Positions 40,978 to 49,541 of a stretch of DNA of 64,000 nt are shown here, piece by piece. The notes beneath the pieces were generated by a model that worked only from the letters and a program-made list of their open reading frames with translations, was not told where the DNA came from and made no database searches. The stretch is from Marinobacter zhanjiangensis (GTDB lineage: Bacteria > Pseudomonadota > Gammaproteobacteria > Pseudomonadales > Oleiphilaceae), in contig NZ_BMXV01000010.1 in the NCBI RefSeq assembly GCF_014651935.1, forward strand, positions 1 to 64,000, written 5' to 3'. The stretch's first letter is position 1; every line of letters begins with the position of its first letter. The position numbers and the translations under genes are program-made.

Positions 40978-42038
40978 AGTTCCACCACACCCCGGGGCAG
41001 TTGCATGGTGACGCAGTGCAGGCTGCCGTGTTGCTCCACCAGGGTGCGGCAGGGGATGGGGATGATCTCCCGGTCCGGAAACAGATCGCGGCAGGTGGCC
41101 AGTGCGGCCTCGTCCTGGGCCACGTTGTAGGTGGGCATCAGCACGGCGCCGTTGATGATCAGGAAATTGGCGTAGGTTGCCGGCAGGCGCTCGCCATCAG
41201 CATCCAGTATGGCCTCGGGCCAGGGCAGCGGGACGAGCTGATAGGGCGAGCCGTCAGCCTGGCGGAACAGGCGCAATTCCTCTTCCATGGCGGCAAGGGC
41301 CGGATAATGCTCGTCTTCGGGGTCGTCGCAGCGAACATAGCAGATCCGGTCCGGCCCACAGAAGCGGGCCAGGGTGTCGATATGGCTGTCGGTATCATCG
41401 CCGGCCAGATAGCCGTGGTTGAGCCAGAGTACCCGCCTGGCACCAATGGTCTCGCCGAGCAGGGCTTCGATGGCAGCGCGATCATAATCCGGGTTACGGG
41501 TTGGCGTCATCAGGCACTCGCTGGTGACCATAACGGTGCCCTGGCCATCGGATTCGATGGAGCCTCCCTCCAGAACGAAATCTACTGTTTCCAATGGGGT
41601 GTCGCCGAAGCAGCCAGCATTGGCCAGATGCCGGTTGAGGGCGTTGTCCTTCTCCCAGGGGAACTTTCCGCCCCAGGCGTTGAAGCGGAAATCGATCAGG
41701 CTGGTGCCGTCACTGGTCTGTACCGCAACAGGTCCGTGGTCCCTGGCCCAGGTGTCGTTGGCAGGGGCGGGAACACAGTGGGCCCTGCCCGGTAGATCAT
41801 TTTCGCGGGCCCAGTTGTTCAGTTCCTTCTCGAGCTGCTCTGCCCGGAACACATGCTCACAGCTCACCAGCAGGTTCTCGAACTGCAGAACCGCCCGGGC
41901 AATGGCGAGGAACACCGGTTCCACTTCTTCAAGTCGGCTGAACCAGTCGGTCCCGGGGTGGGGCCAGGTCAGCATGACGGCACTCTGGGGTGCCCATTCG
42001 GCAGGCATCACGCGTGTCGAGGTCAAAGTTGCAACCAT
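40974..42038 (-). CDS. aguA: Agmatine deiminase AguA
   Basis: A 354-residue enzyme of the guanidino-group-modifying superfamily; it converts agmatine to N-carbamoylputrescine. MPAEWAPQSAVMLTWPHPGTD-type N-terminus, NDTWARDHGPVAV, LEGGSIESDGQGTV, then NHGYLAGDDTDSHIDTLARF, and the catalytic Cys in EQHGSLHCVTMQLPRG close to the C-terminus are all present. The upstream gap contains the compact palindromic element at 42125-42189. Confidence 0.95.
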   Translation of the reverse strand: MVATLTSTRVMPAEWAPQSAVMLTWPHPGTDWFSRLEEVEPVFLAIARAVLQFENLLVSCEHVFRAEQLEKELNNWARENDLPGRAHCVPAPANDTWARDHGPVAVQTSDGTSLIDFRFNAWGGKFPWEKDNALNRHLANAGCFGDTPLETVDFVLEGGSIESDGQGTVMVTSECLMTPTRNPDYDRAAIEALLGETIGARRVLWLNHGYLAGDDTDSHIDTLARFCGPDRICYVRCDDPEDEHYPALAAMEEELRLFRQADGSPYQLVPLPWPEAILDADGERLPATYANFLIINGAVLMPTYNVAQDEAALATCRDLFPDREIIPIPCRTLVEQHGSLHCVTMQLPRGVVEL

Positions 42039-42124
42039 CCTGTCAGAGGTTCACGGTCTGGAACCGGCTACTGGGTCCCGCGTCGGGTTTTGCCGCATTC
42101 TACCCATTTGATGGCGTAACGTCA

Positions 42125-42189
42125 GGCCTGGTGTCTCGTTTGGCTAATTCGCAGTAGATCAGCGAATTAGCCAAACGAGACACCAGGCC
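42125..42189. mobile_element. Compact 65-bp palindromic element related to 18987-19255
   Basis: Two perfect 28-bp inverted arms (42125-42152 and 42162-42189) are separated by 9 bases. The right half matches the right end of the 269-bp element at 28 of 35 positions, including the AGTAG and GACAC blocks, so both belong to one family. It begins 13 bases after the stop codon of the minus-strand gene at 42202-42507 and lies 86 bases before aguA. It could act as a terminator or mRNA 3' stabiliser. Confidence 0.8.
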
Positions 42190-42201
42190 CGCGCACAACT
42201 A

Positions 42202-42507
42202 TCAGCGGGAGTGTCGGGCGACGGTATGAATGACATGGTTGTATTCGAAGTAGACCACGAAATCGTCATAGTGCCACTGGGAAATGGGGGGATCACCCAC
42301 CGGACCGGAGGTGCGGGCCGGGTCACCAAAGCGCTTGCGCACGGTTTCCCGGGTCTGGCCGGTGTCTGGCAGCTTGATGGATTCACGGTCACCCTGGGAC
42401 ATGACCGGCACCTTGACCTGTTCGGCCTGTGCCAGCGGGATGAACCCGGTTCCCAGTGCCGTCATGGCAAGACTCGCAGCCATGGCTGCGGACATCAGCT
42501 TGTTCAT
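42202..42507 (-). CDS. Small exported protein, BamE/SmpA-like fold suspected
   Basis: A 101-residue protein with a signal peptide (AAMAASLAMTALGTGFIPLA, cut probably after AQA near residue 28). The mature part contains VRKRFGDPARTSGPVGDPPI then SQWHYDDFVVYFEYNHVIHT, a pattern like the small two-strand BamE/SmpA repeat in which a GxP turn precedes a WxY strand. There is no lipobox Cys, so it should be free in the periplasm. Function unknown. It stands alone between the PilZ gene and the palindromic element. Confidence 0.7.
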   Translation of the reverse strand: MNKLMSAAMAASLAMTALGTGFIPLAQAEQVKVPVMSQGDRESIKLPDTGQTRETVRKRFGDPARTSGPVGDPPISQWHYDDFVVYFEYNHVIHTVARHSR

Positions 42508-42558
42508 TGTCAGTTCTCCTGAAACTTCTTTAATAATCAGCCCGGTCTATTATTACCA

Positions 42559-43149
42559 TTATTGCGACGGTTCGCTGCCCTGTCTCTGTCGGATCTGCCA
42601 TGCCATGACGTGTTTCGCAATCTGCTGGCGGTCGGCGTCCAGTATGTCAATAAATGAGGTATGTATAAGTGCCCGGCTGGCGCCCCGCGGGCTCTCGATT
42701 GGTGTGACCTCCACGACTTCCGCTTTTACCTGAGGCCGGTAAAGCTCGGGCGGAAGTGTCAGGCGCAGTGCAAGGATATCGCCCGGTGACAATTCATTGG
42801 CGGTCACGGTGAAGCTTACGCCGCCTTCACTCAGGGTAACGTCCCGCCACTGTTCCGGTTGCAACGGATTTTGCTCAAAGGCCATAATGCGCGCCAGCGT
42901 ATCAACCTTGCCGTTCAGCGACTTGAGCACGGAAGCCGCCAGCCGGTCCCGCTCCGCCAGTAAAGGAAGCTGGTTGCGGAACTCCTGGTCCAGACGTTTC
43001 AGCTCCGATTCGAGACTGTCCAGATGATCCTCGGCGAAAGGATTGTCTGCCCCGGCGTCGCCGGGGTGAATCCGGCAGTATTCCAGGCCGATCCGGTCCT
43101 CGATGCGGAAGAAATCCCGGCGGTCGGGCGTGTGTTGATCTGACGACAT
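42559..43149 (-). CDS. PilZ-domain protein (probable c-di-GMP effector)
   Basis: A 196-residue cytoplasmic protein. The N-terminal RRDFFRIEDRIGLEY supplies an RxxxR c-di-GMP motif (about 9-14), a helical segment of about 70 residues follows, and the PilZ barrel carries VTLSEGGVSFTV, a near match to the (D/N)xSxxG motif with Thr in place of Asp/Asn. The latter change may weaken nucleotide binding. ATG 43149 has GGAG 7 bases upstream; the in-frame 43278 does not. It is divergent from lolC. Confidence 0.78.
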   Translation of the reverse strand: MSSDQHTPDRRDFFRIEDRIGLEYCRIHPGDAGADNPFAEDHLDSLESELKRLDQEFRNQLPLLAERDRLAASVLKSLNGKVDTLARIMAFEQNPLQPEQWRDVTLSEGGVSFTVTANELSPGDILALRLTLPPELYRPQVKAEVVEVTPIESPRGASRALIHTSFIDILDADRQQIAKHVMAWQIRQRQGSEPSQ

Positions 43150-43312
43150 CTGGGCTCCAGAGCAGCAATGGGGGGCAGGTGGTGCCGGCCGCAGTACCCG
43201 GTACCAGGCCTGAAACCGACAGAATACCCGTTTTTTGAACAGTTTAGCAGCTTCCCGGTGGCAAGAAAGCGGGGGCACTCGATCCGACTTCCGGCAGTGA
43301 CAGGCGACCTGT

Positions 43313-44554
43313 ATGTTTCGACCTCTCTCGTTTTACATTGGTTTGCGGTACACCGCAGCCAAGCGACGAAACCACTTTATCTCGTTTATTTCCCTCACTT
43401 CCATGATCGGCCTGATGTTGGGCGTCGCCGTGTTGATCATTGTCCTGTCAGTGATGAACGGCTTTGACCGGGAACTGAAAGAAAAGGTGCTGGGCATGGT
43501 GCCCCACGCCGTGGTCAAGGGCGACCCCTACCTGGCGGACTGGCAGGAGGTGGATCAGAAGGTTACCGAGCATCCGCGGGTGCTGGCCGCGGCTCCCTTT
43601 ATCGAGGGGCAGGGCATGGTCACCGGTGGTGGCAACGTCCGCGGCGTGTTGATCAAGGGGGTGGTGCCTGAAGAAGAGGACACCGTTTCCATCATATCCA
43701 GCCAGATGATCGAAGGGCAGCTGGATGACCTGAAAGCCGGCGAGTTCGGTATTATCGTGGGGCGCCCGCTGGCGGCCAGCCTGCGCCTGGAGGTGGGCGA
43801 CCGCCTGACCATCGTGCTGCCGGAGGCTTCCGTCAGCCCGGCAGGGGTGATGCCCCGGCTCAAGCGCTTTACCGTCGCGGGGATTTTCAGTACGGGGGCG
43901 GAGCTCGATGGTAACTACACCCTGGTCCACATGGAGGATGCCGGCAAACTGATGCGAACCGGTGGACTCGCGGAAGGGGTGCGCCTGCTGGTGGATGATC
44001 TGTTTGCGGCCCCGGCAGTGGCGGAACAGGCCGCCCTGAGTCTTGGTGGACGCTACTACATCTCCGACTGGACCCGGACCCATGGCAGCCTGTTCAGTGC
44101 CATCCAGATGGAAAAGACCATTATCGGGTTGTTGCTGATGTTCATCGTGGCAGTGGCGGCGTTCAATATTGTGTCGACCCTGGTCATGGTGGTCACCGAC
44201 AAGACCGGGGATATCGCCATACTGCGGACCATGGGGGCGACACCGGGCCGTATCATGCGGATCTTCATGGTCCAGGGGGCCGTGATCGGGGTCTTCGGCA
44301 CACTGGTGGGGACCACCCTCGGGGTGCTCGGGGCCTGGTACATCAGCGACTTGATCAGTGGTCTGGAAAATCTGCTGAACCACCAGTTCCTGAATGCCGA
44401 TGTCTATTTCATCAGCTATCTGCCTTCCCACCTGCAGTGGGCTGACGTGGCCATTATCAGCACCGCAGGGCTGGTCATGAGTCTGCTGGCAACCATTTAT
44501 CCCGCCTGGCGGGCGTCCCGTGTCGATCCGGCGGAGGCTCTCAGGTATGAGTGA
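43313..44554 (+). CDS. lolC: Lipoprotein-releasing ABC transporter permease, LolC/E (possibly LolF) type
   Basis: A 413-residue permease with MacB-like periplasmic domain: helix 1 at about 22-48 (FISFISLTSMIGLMLGVAVL), a large periplasmic loop, and three C-terminal helices. It extracts lipoproteins from the inner membrane and passes them to LolA. The loop contains SVSPAGVMPRLKRFTVAGIF, which corresponds to the LolA-binding hook of LolC. Only one permease gene is present; lolD follows with an 8-base overlap, and lolE is missing where it would be expected. Confidence 0.92.
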   Translation: MFRPLSFYIGLRYTAAKRRNHFISFISLTSMIGLMLGVAVLIIVLSVMNGFDRELKEKVLGMVPHAVVKGDPYLADWQEVDQKVTEHPRVLAAAPFIEGQGMVTGGGNVRGVLIKGVVPEEEDTVSIISSQMIEGQLDDLKAGEFGIIVGRPLAASLRLEVGDRLTIVLPEASVSPAGVMPRLKRFTVAGIFSTGAELDGNYTLVHMEDAGKLMRTGGLAEGVRLLVDDLFAAPAVAEQAALSLGGRYYISDWTRTHGSLFSAIQMEKTIIGLLLMFIVAVAAFNIVSTLVMVVTDKTGDIAILRTMGATPGRIMRIFMVQGAVIGVFGTLVGTTLGVLGAWYISDLISGLENLLNHQFLNADVYFISYLPSHLQWADVAIISTAGLVMSLLATIYPAWRASRVDPAEALRYE

Positions 44555-45254
44555 GGATGTATCCATGCAATCGAGCCAGCGGCCTGTCATTGAATGCCGG
44601 ACCATCACCCGTACCTACCGGGAAGGCCCGGCCACACTGACGATATTCTCCGACATTTCTCTCACCGTCGGGGCGGGGGAAACCGTGGCCATTGTGGGAA
44701 GCAGTGGCGCCGGCAAGACCACCCTGCTGAACCTGCTGGGCGGTCTTGATCGCCCGTCGTCCGGTCATATTGCCATCTGCGGCGAGGAGATCCATCGCCT
44801 GAGCGAGGCCCGGCGGGCCAGATTCCGCAATCGGCACCTGGGCTTTGTGTACCAGTTTCACCACCTGTTGCCGGAATTTTCCGCCCGCGAGAACGTGATG
44901 CTGGCCTGCACCCTGGGGGGCATGGCGATCAGGGAGGCAAAGGAGAGGGCCGACGACATGTTGGCGCAGGTCGGGCTGGCGGAACGTCTGGAGCACAAGC
45001 CCGGCGAGCTCTCCGGTGGCGAGCGCCAGCGGGTGGCCATTGCCCGCGCTCTGGTAAACGAACCCGAGTGCGTATTGATGGACGAACCGACCGGCAACCT
45101 GGACGAGCAGACCGGAGAAAGCGTCCAGAAGCTGATAGAGAGCCTGCGGGACCGACTTGGCATCGCCTTCGTGGTGGTGACCCACGATATGGTGATCGCC
45201 CGCAGTATGGGCCGGGTGCTGAAGCTGGAACAGGGCAAGCTTCACCCGGCCTGA
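44547..45254 (+). CDS. lolD: Lipoprotein-releasing ABC transporter ATPase LolD
   Basis: A 235-residue ABC ATPase: Walker A GSSGAGKTT (about 50), Q-loop FVYQFHHLLPEF, signature LSGGERQRVAIARAL, Walker B VLMDEPTGNLD and switch His VVVTHD. HHLLPEFSARENVMLA is the LolD wording. The start ATG 44547 lies inside the lolC 3' end with GGAGG 9 bases upstream, so the two are coupled. It supplies energy for the single permease upstream. Confidence 0.95.
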   Translation: MSEDVSMQSSQRPVIECRTITRTYREGPATLTIFSDISLTVGAGETVAIVGSSGAGKTTLLNLLGGLDRPSSGHIAICGEEIHRLSEARRARFRNRHLGFVYQFHHLLPEFSARENVMLACTLGGMAIREAKERADDMLAQVGLAERLEHKPGELSGGERQRVAIARALVNEPECVLMDEPTGNLDEQTGESVQKLIESLRDRLGIAFVVVTHDMVIARSMGRVLKLEQGKLHPA

Positions 45255-45284
45255 CGGCAACGGATGCTGTGCTGGGTGAGCCAG

Positions 45285-45797
45285 TCAGACCCGGTGGCGG
45301 CGCTGGCGCCAGTCCAACCGCACCCTGCGACGCCAGAGGATCTGGATAAGCAGGTAGCTGATGCAGGCCAGCATCGTCGCCACCGCTATCGAGCCGATGT
45401 ACAGCGGAATGCCGATCTCCACGATGCGCTCGCTGAGCCACTGCCACGATGGCTGGAACTCGAAGGTGATCACCGGCCGATCCAGCAGCATGGCACCTAT
45501 CTTGTAATTGAAGTAGAAGATGGGAGGCATGGTCAGCGGGTTGCTGATCCATACCAGTGCCACCGCCAATGGCAGGTTGGCATTGAGCCAGATGGCACCG
45601 AAGGCCGCCGCCAGCATCTGCGCCGGCATGGGAATGAACGCAAGAAAAACGCCAATCAGGAACGCCCGCGCGATGCAGTGCCGGTTGACGTGCCACAGGT
45701 TGGGTTCATGAAGGATATCCCCGAGGAAGTGCAGCGACTCGATGGCGCGGACTCTCTCCGGTGACGGGATGTAACGTTTCATGAACTTCTTCGGCAT
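45285..45797 (-). CDS. DUF2062 membrane protein
   Basis: A 170-residue protein with about three hydrophobic segments (AFLIGVFLAFIPMPAQMLAA, LAVALVWISNPLT, IPLYIGSIAVATMLACISYL). FxPxPxQM and NPLTMPPIFYFNYKIG are the DUF2062 signatures. It is of unknown function, often beside lol/comEC genes in gammaproteobacteria. ATG 45797 removes a non-conserved extension reaching 45854. It lies on the opposite strand, between lolD and comEC. Confidence 0.85.
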   Translation of the reverse strand: MPKKFMKRYIPSPERVRAIESLHFLGDILHEPNLWHVNRHCIARAFLIGVFLAFIPMPAQMLAAAFGAIWLNANLPLAVALVWISNPLTMPPIFYFNYKIGAMLLDRPVITFEFQPSWQWLSERIVEIGIPLYIGSIAVATMLACISYLLIQILWRRRVRLDWRQRRHRV

Positions 45798-45964
45798 AAC
45801 GAAGAAACGCCTGGTTGCCTGGATGGCCCGACAGGGACAAGCCGGGGTCCGCACGCCTGGTGATGGAACGCCGGTGTTGGCGCCCCGCTATCAGTCGTCA
45901 GCAGGGCTCCTCAAGGGTATGGGGCACCAGGAATGCCCTTTCAAGGATAAGGACGGTCGACTCA

Positions 45965-48313
45965 ATGGGCGCACGGATCGCCGCCTTCGCCTGCGGCGTC
46001 ATCATACTGTACTCAGGGCTTTTCACGCCACCTCGGGCGCTGGTTGTGTCGGTTGCTGGCGTGACTCTGCTGGGGGCTTTGCTGGCAGGTCACCGGGCGG
46101 GCCGCTGGCGCGGTGGCGCAGGGCTGGCCATCTGCCTGTTTGTGGGCCTTGCCTGTGCGGCGCTGGTCAGCCAGCAGCGGCTGGATGACCGCCTGTCACC
46201 CGCTCTGGAAGGTGACCAGCTGACGGTATCCGGCTACCTCTGCGACACGCCTTCTCCCGGAGCCTGGGACAGTGTCCGCTTCAGCCTGTGCCTGGATGAC
46301 CGCCGACCCGCGGGTGTGCCGCGCCGGTTGCGACTGGCCTGGTATGGGGATGAGGCCACTCTGAGCCTGCCGAGCCCGATGACTGCCACCGTTGTCCTCA
46401 AGCGCCCACATGGTGCCGTGAACCCCGGTGGATTCCGCTACGAGACCTGGCTTTTCCGTCAGGGGTATGGTGCCACGGGTTCGGTTCGCAGTGTCACTGC
46501 CCGTCCCGGTGACGGTTGCGGGTTGCCATGTCGCTATCATCGCTGGCGCCAGGGGCTGGTGCTCGCGGGTCATGACTCGCTGGACAGCATGGAGTATACC
46601 GGGCTGGCATTGTCGCTGCTGCTTGGCTATCGCGGAGAGCTGTCCAACCGGCACTGGCAAGTGTTGGAGGCCACGGGCACCATCCACCTGGTGGCTATTT
46701 CCGGCCTGCACCTGGGGCTGGTGGCCACACTGGCCGCTGTCGTGCTGCGCTGGCTTGCGCTCAGGTTGCCGCGTCGGGAGCCCCAGCCCCGGCGCCTGCG
46801 GGCGGTGCTCTGGCTGGGAGTGGCGACGGTGGCGCTCAGCTATGCACTGCTTGCCGGGTTTACTGTGCCGACACGGCGGGCACTGGTCATGGTGGTGGTT
46901 GCCGGCTGGCTGTTGCTGGTGGGGCGCCTGTCCACGACCTGGCATGGCTGGCTGCTGGCGCTGGGAGCGGTGCTGTTGCTGGATCCGGTCTCACCGCTGG
47001 ATCAGGGGTTCTGGCTGTCATTCTGCGCGGTGGCGGTGTTGATCCTGGTATTCAGCCGGCGACAGGGTCAGCCCGGTGCCTTGCGGGCACTGGTCCTGGC
47101 ACAGGCTGCCGTCTTCGCCGGCCTCTGGCCGGTGCTGTCCGTGCTTGACCAGGGGGCTGCGTGGGCAGGGCTGGTGGCCAATATACTGGCGATCCCCTGG
47201 CTGTCGCTGGTGGTGATGCCGGTGCTGATGATTGGCGGTCTGATACTGCTGGTCACGGCCGGGCAAGCCGGCGCGTGGGTCGGTGTGCTGTTCGATGGTG
47301 TGCTCGGTGCCTTGTGGTGGGTGCTGGAAAATCTCGCGGCCGTGGGTCTCCCGGCGGGCCGGGTTCCGGTGTTTCTGGCCGTGGCGGTGGCCTGTGTGGT
47401 GCTGGCCGCCTTGTGGGTGCCGGATCGCCGGTTCCGGTGGTCTGCCGTCCTGGTGGTCGCGCTGATGCTGGTGGGAGCGGGGATTCCCAAAGGCAACCGT
47501 TGGCAGGAAGCGCCCCAGGTCTGGGTCTGGGATGTGGGGCAGGGCCTGTCGGTGCTGGTCCGTCACCGGGACGAGACCCTGATTTACGATACCGGGCCTG
47601 AGTCCGCCTCGGGCTACAACGCCGTGTCGGACGTGCTTATACCGTCCTTCGACCGGCTCGGCGTACGGTCCCTGGACACCCTGGTGCTCAGTCATGGTGA
47701 TCAGGACCATGCCGGCGGCCTGTCGGTACTGTTTCGTCGCTATTCCCCGGAGAGGATCATTTCGGGCGAGCCTGCCAGGCTGCAGGAGGCTACCGGAGGG
47801 CGCGCGGTGGTTTCCTGCCAGCGCCATGGCCCGGTCCCGGTGGGTGAGGTGGCGGTGTCATTCTGGCAAGCCGAGCCGGCAGTGACCGACGATGCCAATG
47901 ACCGGTCCTGTGTGATGCTGATCCGCTACGGCCGTCAGCAGATCCTGTTGCCCGGTGACATTTCCAGACGCACTGAGCAGGAGATGCTCAGGGGCTGGCC
48001 AGTAATGACCTCTGAGCACCATGACCTGACCCTGATCGCGCCCCATCACGGCAGCAAGACCTCCTCGGGAGAGGCATTCGTGGCCCGGCTGGCGCCGCAA
48101 AAGGTGATCTTCACGGCGGGCTATCGGCATCGTTACGGACATCCGCACCCGGATGTGGTGGCGCGATACCGGGCGGTTGGCAGTAGTCTGCTCAACACCG
48201 CCACTTCGGGTGCTCTGAGACTGGACCTGAGGCCTGGCCGGGTTGACGTCGTCCGCTGGCGGGAAGGTGCCCCGTTCTGGATCCGGGGGCCGGAGCCGGC
48301 CGGTAGTGAGTAA
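45965..48313 (+). CDS. comEC: DNA internalisation protein ComEC/Rec2
   Basis: A 782-residue membrane channel and nuclease-like protein for DNA uptake. N-terminal helices and an OB-like DUF4131 region come first, then the Competence domain with HLVAISGLHLGLVATL (about 235) and a dense set of helices, and last a metallo-beta-lactamase domain (about 510-770) with LVLSHGDQDHAGGL, LLPGDIS and LIAPHHGS. All metal-binding motifs are intact, suggesting active uptake of linear DNA. The in-frame start 45815 is less likely than ATG 45965. Confidence 0.93.
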   Translation: MGARIAAFACGVIILYSGLFTPPRALVVSVAGVTLLGALLAGHRAGRWRGGAGLAICLFVGLACAALVSQQRLDDRLSPALEGDQLTVSGYLCDTPSPGAWDSVRFSLCLDDRRPAGVPRRLRLAWYGDEATLSLPSPMTATVVLKRPHGAVNPGGFRYETWLFRQGYGATGSVRSVTARPGDGCGLPCRYHRWRQGLVLAGHDSLDSMEYTGLALSLLLGYRGELSNRHWQVLEATGTIHLVAISGLHLGLVATLAAVVLRWLALRLPRREPQPRRLRAVLWLGVATVALSYALLAGFTVPTRRALVMVVVAGWLLLVGRLSTTWHGWLLALGAVLLLDPVSPLDQGFWLSFCAVAVLILVFSRRQGQPGALRALVLAQAAVFAGLWPVLSVLDQGAAWAGLVANILAIPWLSLVVMPVLMIGGLILLVTAGQAGAWVGVLFDGVLGALWWVLENLAAVGLPAGRVPVFLAVAVACVVLAALWVPDRRFRWSAVLVVALMLVGAGIPKGNRWQEAPQVWVWDVGQGLSVLVRHRDETLIYDTGPESASGYNAVSDVLIPSFDRLGVRSLDTLVLSHGDQDHAGGLSVLFRRYSPERIISGEPARLQEATGGRAVVSCQRHGPVPVGEVAVSFWQAEPAVTDDANDRSCVMLIRYGRQQILLPGDISRRTEQEMLRGWPVMTSEHHDLTLIAPHHGSKTSSGEAFVARLAPQKVIFTAGYRHRYGHPHPDVVARYRAVGSSLLNTATSGALRLDLRPGRVDVVRWREGAPFWIRGPEPAGSE

Positions 48314-48401
48314 CTCTTCCCATCCGTCGCTTTCGGGTGTGGTCTGATTTCGTGGCTATGCTAAAGTAGCGCCGCTTATAACAGATCAGGGGAGACTGTG
48401 C

Positions 48402-49031
48402 GTGTTTGAGCTTCTGAAAGCGGGTGGCATTCTGATGGTGCCGATTGTGTTGTGCTCCATTCTGGCGCTGGCCATTATTCTGGAGCGGTTGTGGACCCTC
48501 AGGCCATCACGGGTGGCACCGCCGGATGTCATGTCCGAGTTGTGGCGCTGGATCAAGGCCAGAGAGCTCAATGGCCGCAAGCTCAAGGCACTGCAGGCGT
48601 CGTCTCCCACCGGGCGGGTCCTCGCCAGCGGCCTGATGAACGCCAAGCATGGCCGTGAGGTCATGAAAGAAAGCATCGAGCAGGAAGCGACCCAGGTTAT
48701 CCATGACCTGGAGCGCTTTCTCAACCCTCTTGGTACCATTGCCACCATCTCCCCGTTGCTGGGTCTGCTCGGTACCGTCATCGGCATGATCAAGGTCTTC
48801 GCCAAGATGCAGGGCACGGAAGGGGCGGCCAACATCGCCACTCTGTCCGGGGGTATTTCCGAAGCTCTGGTGACCACCGCCGCCGGCCTGACCGTGGCCA
48901 TTCCCGCACTGATTGCCCATCGTTACCTGATTCGCCGTATCGAGGCCCTGGTGGTGAACATGGAGCAGGAGGCAATCCGTCTGGTGGAGGTCGTGCATGG
49001 CGATCGCGAAATTGACGTCGAGGGAGTCTGA
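48402..49031 (+). CDS. exbB: ExbB/TolQ/MotA-family proton channel protein
   Basis: A 209-residue inner-membrane protein with three helices (about 5-28, 110-135, 160-180). GTIATISPLLGLLGTVIGMI and the LVTTAAGLTVAIPALIAH segment are the ExbB proton-channel signature. With ExbD it would energise an outer-membrane process through TonB. It starts at GTG with AGGGGA upstream. The gene pair stands between comEC and msbA as in pseudomonads, away from any TonB receptor. Confidence 0.93.
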   Translation: MFELLKAGGILMVPIVLCSILALAIILERLWTLRPSRVAPPDVMSELWRWIKARELNGRKLKALQASSPTGRVLASGLMNAKHGREVMKESIEQEATQVIHDLERFLNPLGTIATISPLLGLLGTVIGMIKVFAKMQGTEGAANIATLSGGISEALVTTAAGLTVAIPALIAHRYLIRRIEALVVNMEQEAIRLVEVVHGDREIDVEGV

Positions 49032-49036
49032 CGGTC

Positions 49037-49459
49037 GTGAAATTCCAACGCCAGCGTAGCCGAGAGGTAGGGGTGGATCTCACACCCCTCATTGATGTGG
49101 TGTTCCTGCTGCTGATCTTCCTGATGGTGTCGACCACCCTGCCGGACGACAATCACCTCAATATTCAGCTACCCGAGGCCGACGGTGAGCCGGTGACGGC
49201 GGATGTGGAGCTGATCGACCTGGTGGTGAACGCCGAGGGCCACTACATTGTCAACGGTCGTACCCTGATCAATAATCGGCGGGAAACGCTTGAACAGGCC
49301 ATCCGCGATACAGCCGGTGGCAATGATGAGCTGCCGTTCGTCATTACCGCAGACGCCCGCACCGCCCACGAGTTTGTGATCAGGGCGATGGATGTTGCCG
49401 GTAAACTGGGCTTTACGAAGATCAAGTTCACCACCGATCCGACATCGGACGACTCCTAG
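49037..49459 (+). CDS. exbD: ExbD/TolR-family biopolymer transport protein
   Basis: A 140-residue protein with one N-terminal membrane helix. VDLTPLIDVVFLLLIFLMVS (about 14-33) includes the Asp that couples proton flow, and a periplasmic domain follows with YIVNGRTL and ITADARTAHEFVIRAMDVAG. It follows exbB by 5 bases; the start is GTG 49037. An imperfect palindrome at 49467-49480 follows the stop. Confidence 0.93.
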   Translation: MKFQRQRSREVGVDLTPLIDVVFLLLIFLMVSTTLPDDNHLNIQLPEADGEPVTADVELIDLVVNAEGHYIVNGRTLINNRRETLEQAIRDTAGGNDELPFVITADARTAHEFVIRAMDVAGKLGFTKIKFTTDPTSDDS

Positions 49460-49541
49460 TGCGCCTTGACACAAGTGTCACGCAACCGGCTGACCAATCA
49501 ACCAGACGGTACACTGAATCCGGCAAACACCTGGCAGGGCA

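Noticed and set aside
43448..44608. 386-codon His/Asp/Gln-rich frame antisense to lolC
   Set aside because: His/Gln/Asp-rich translation is typical of antisense frames in GC-rich DNA, and lolC is unmistakable.
49467..49480. Operator-like palindrome TGACAC-AA-GTGTCA before msbA
   Set aside because: It is short, 62 bases from the msbA start, and not repeated at other promoters here; chance is likely.
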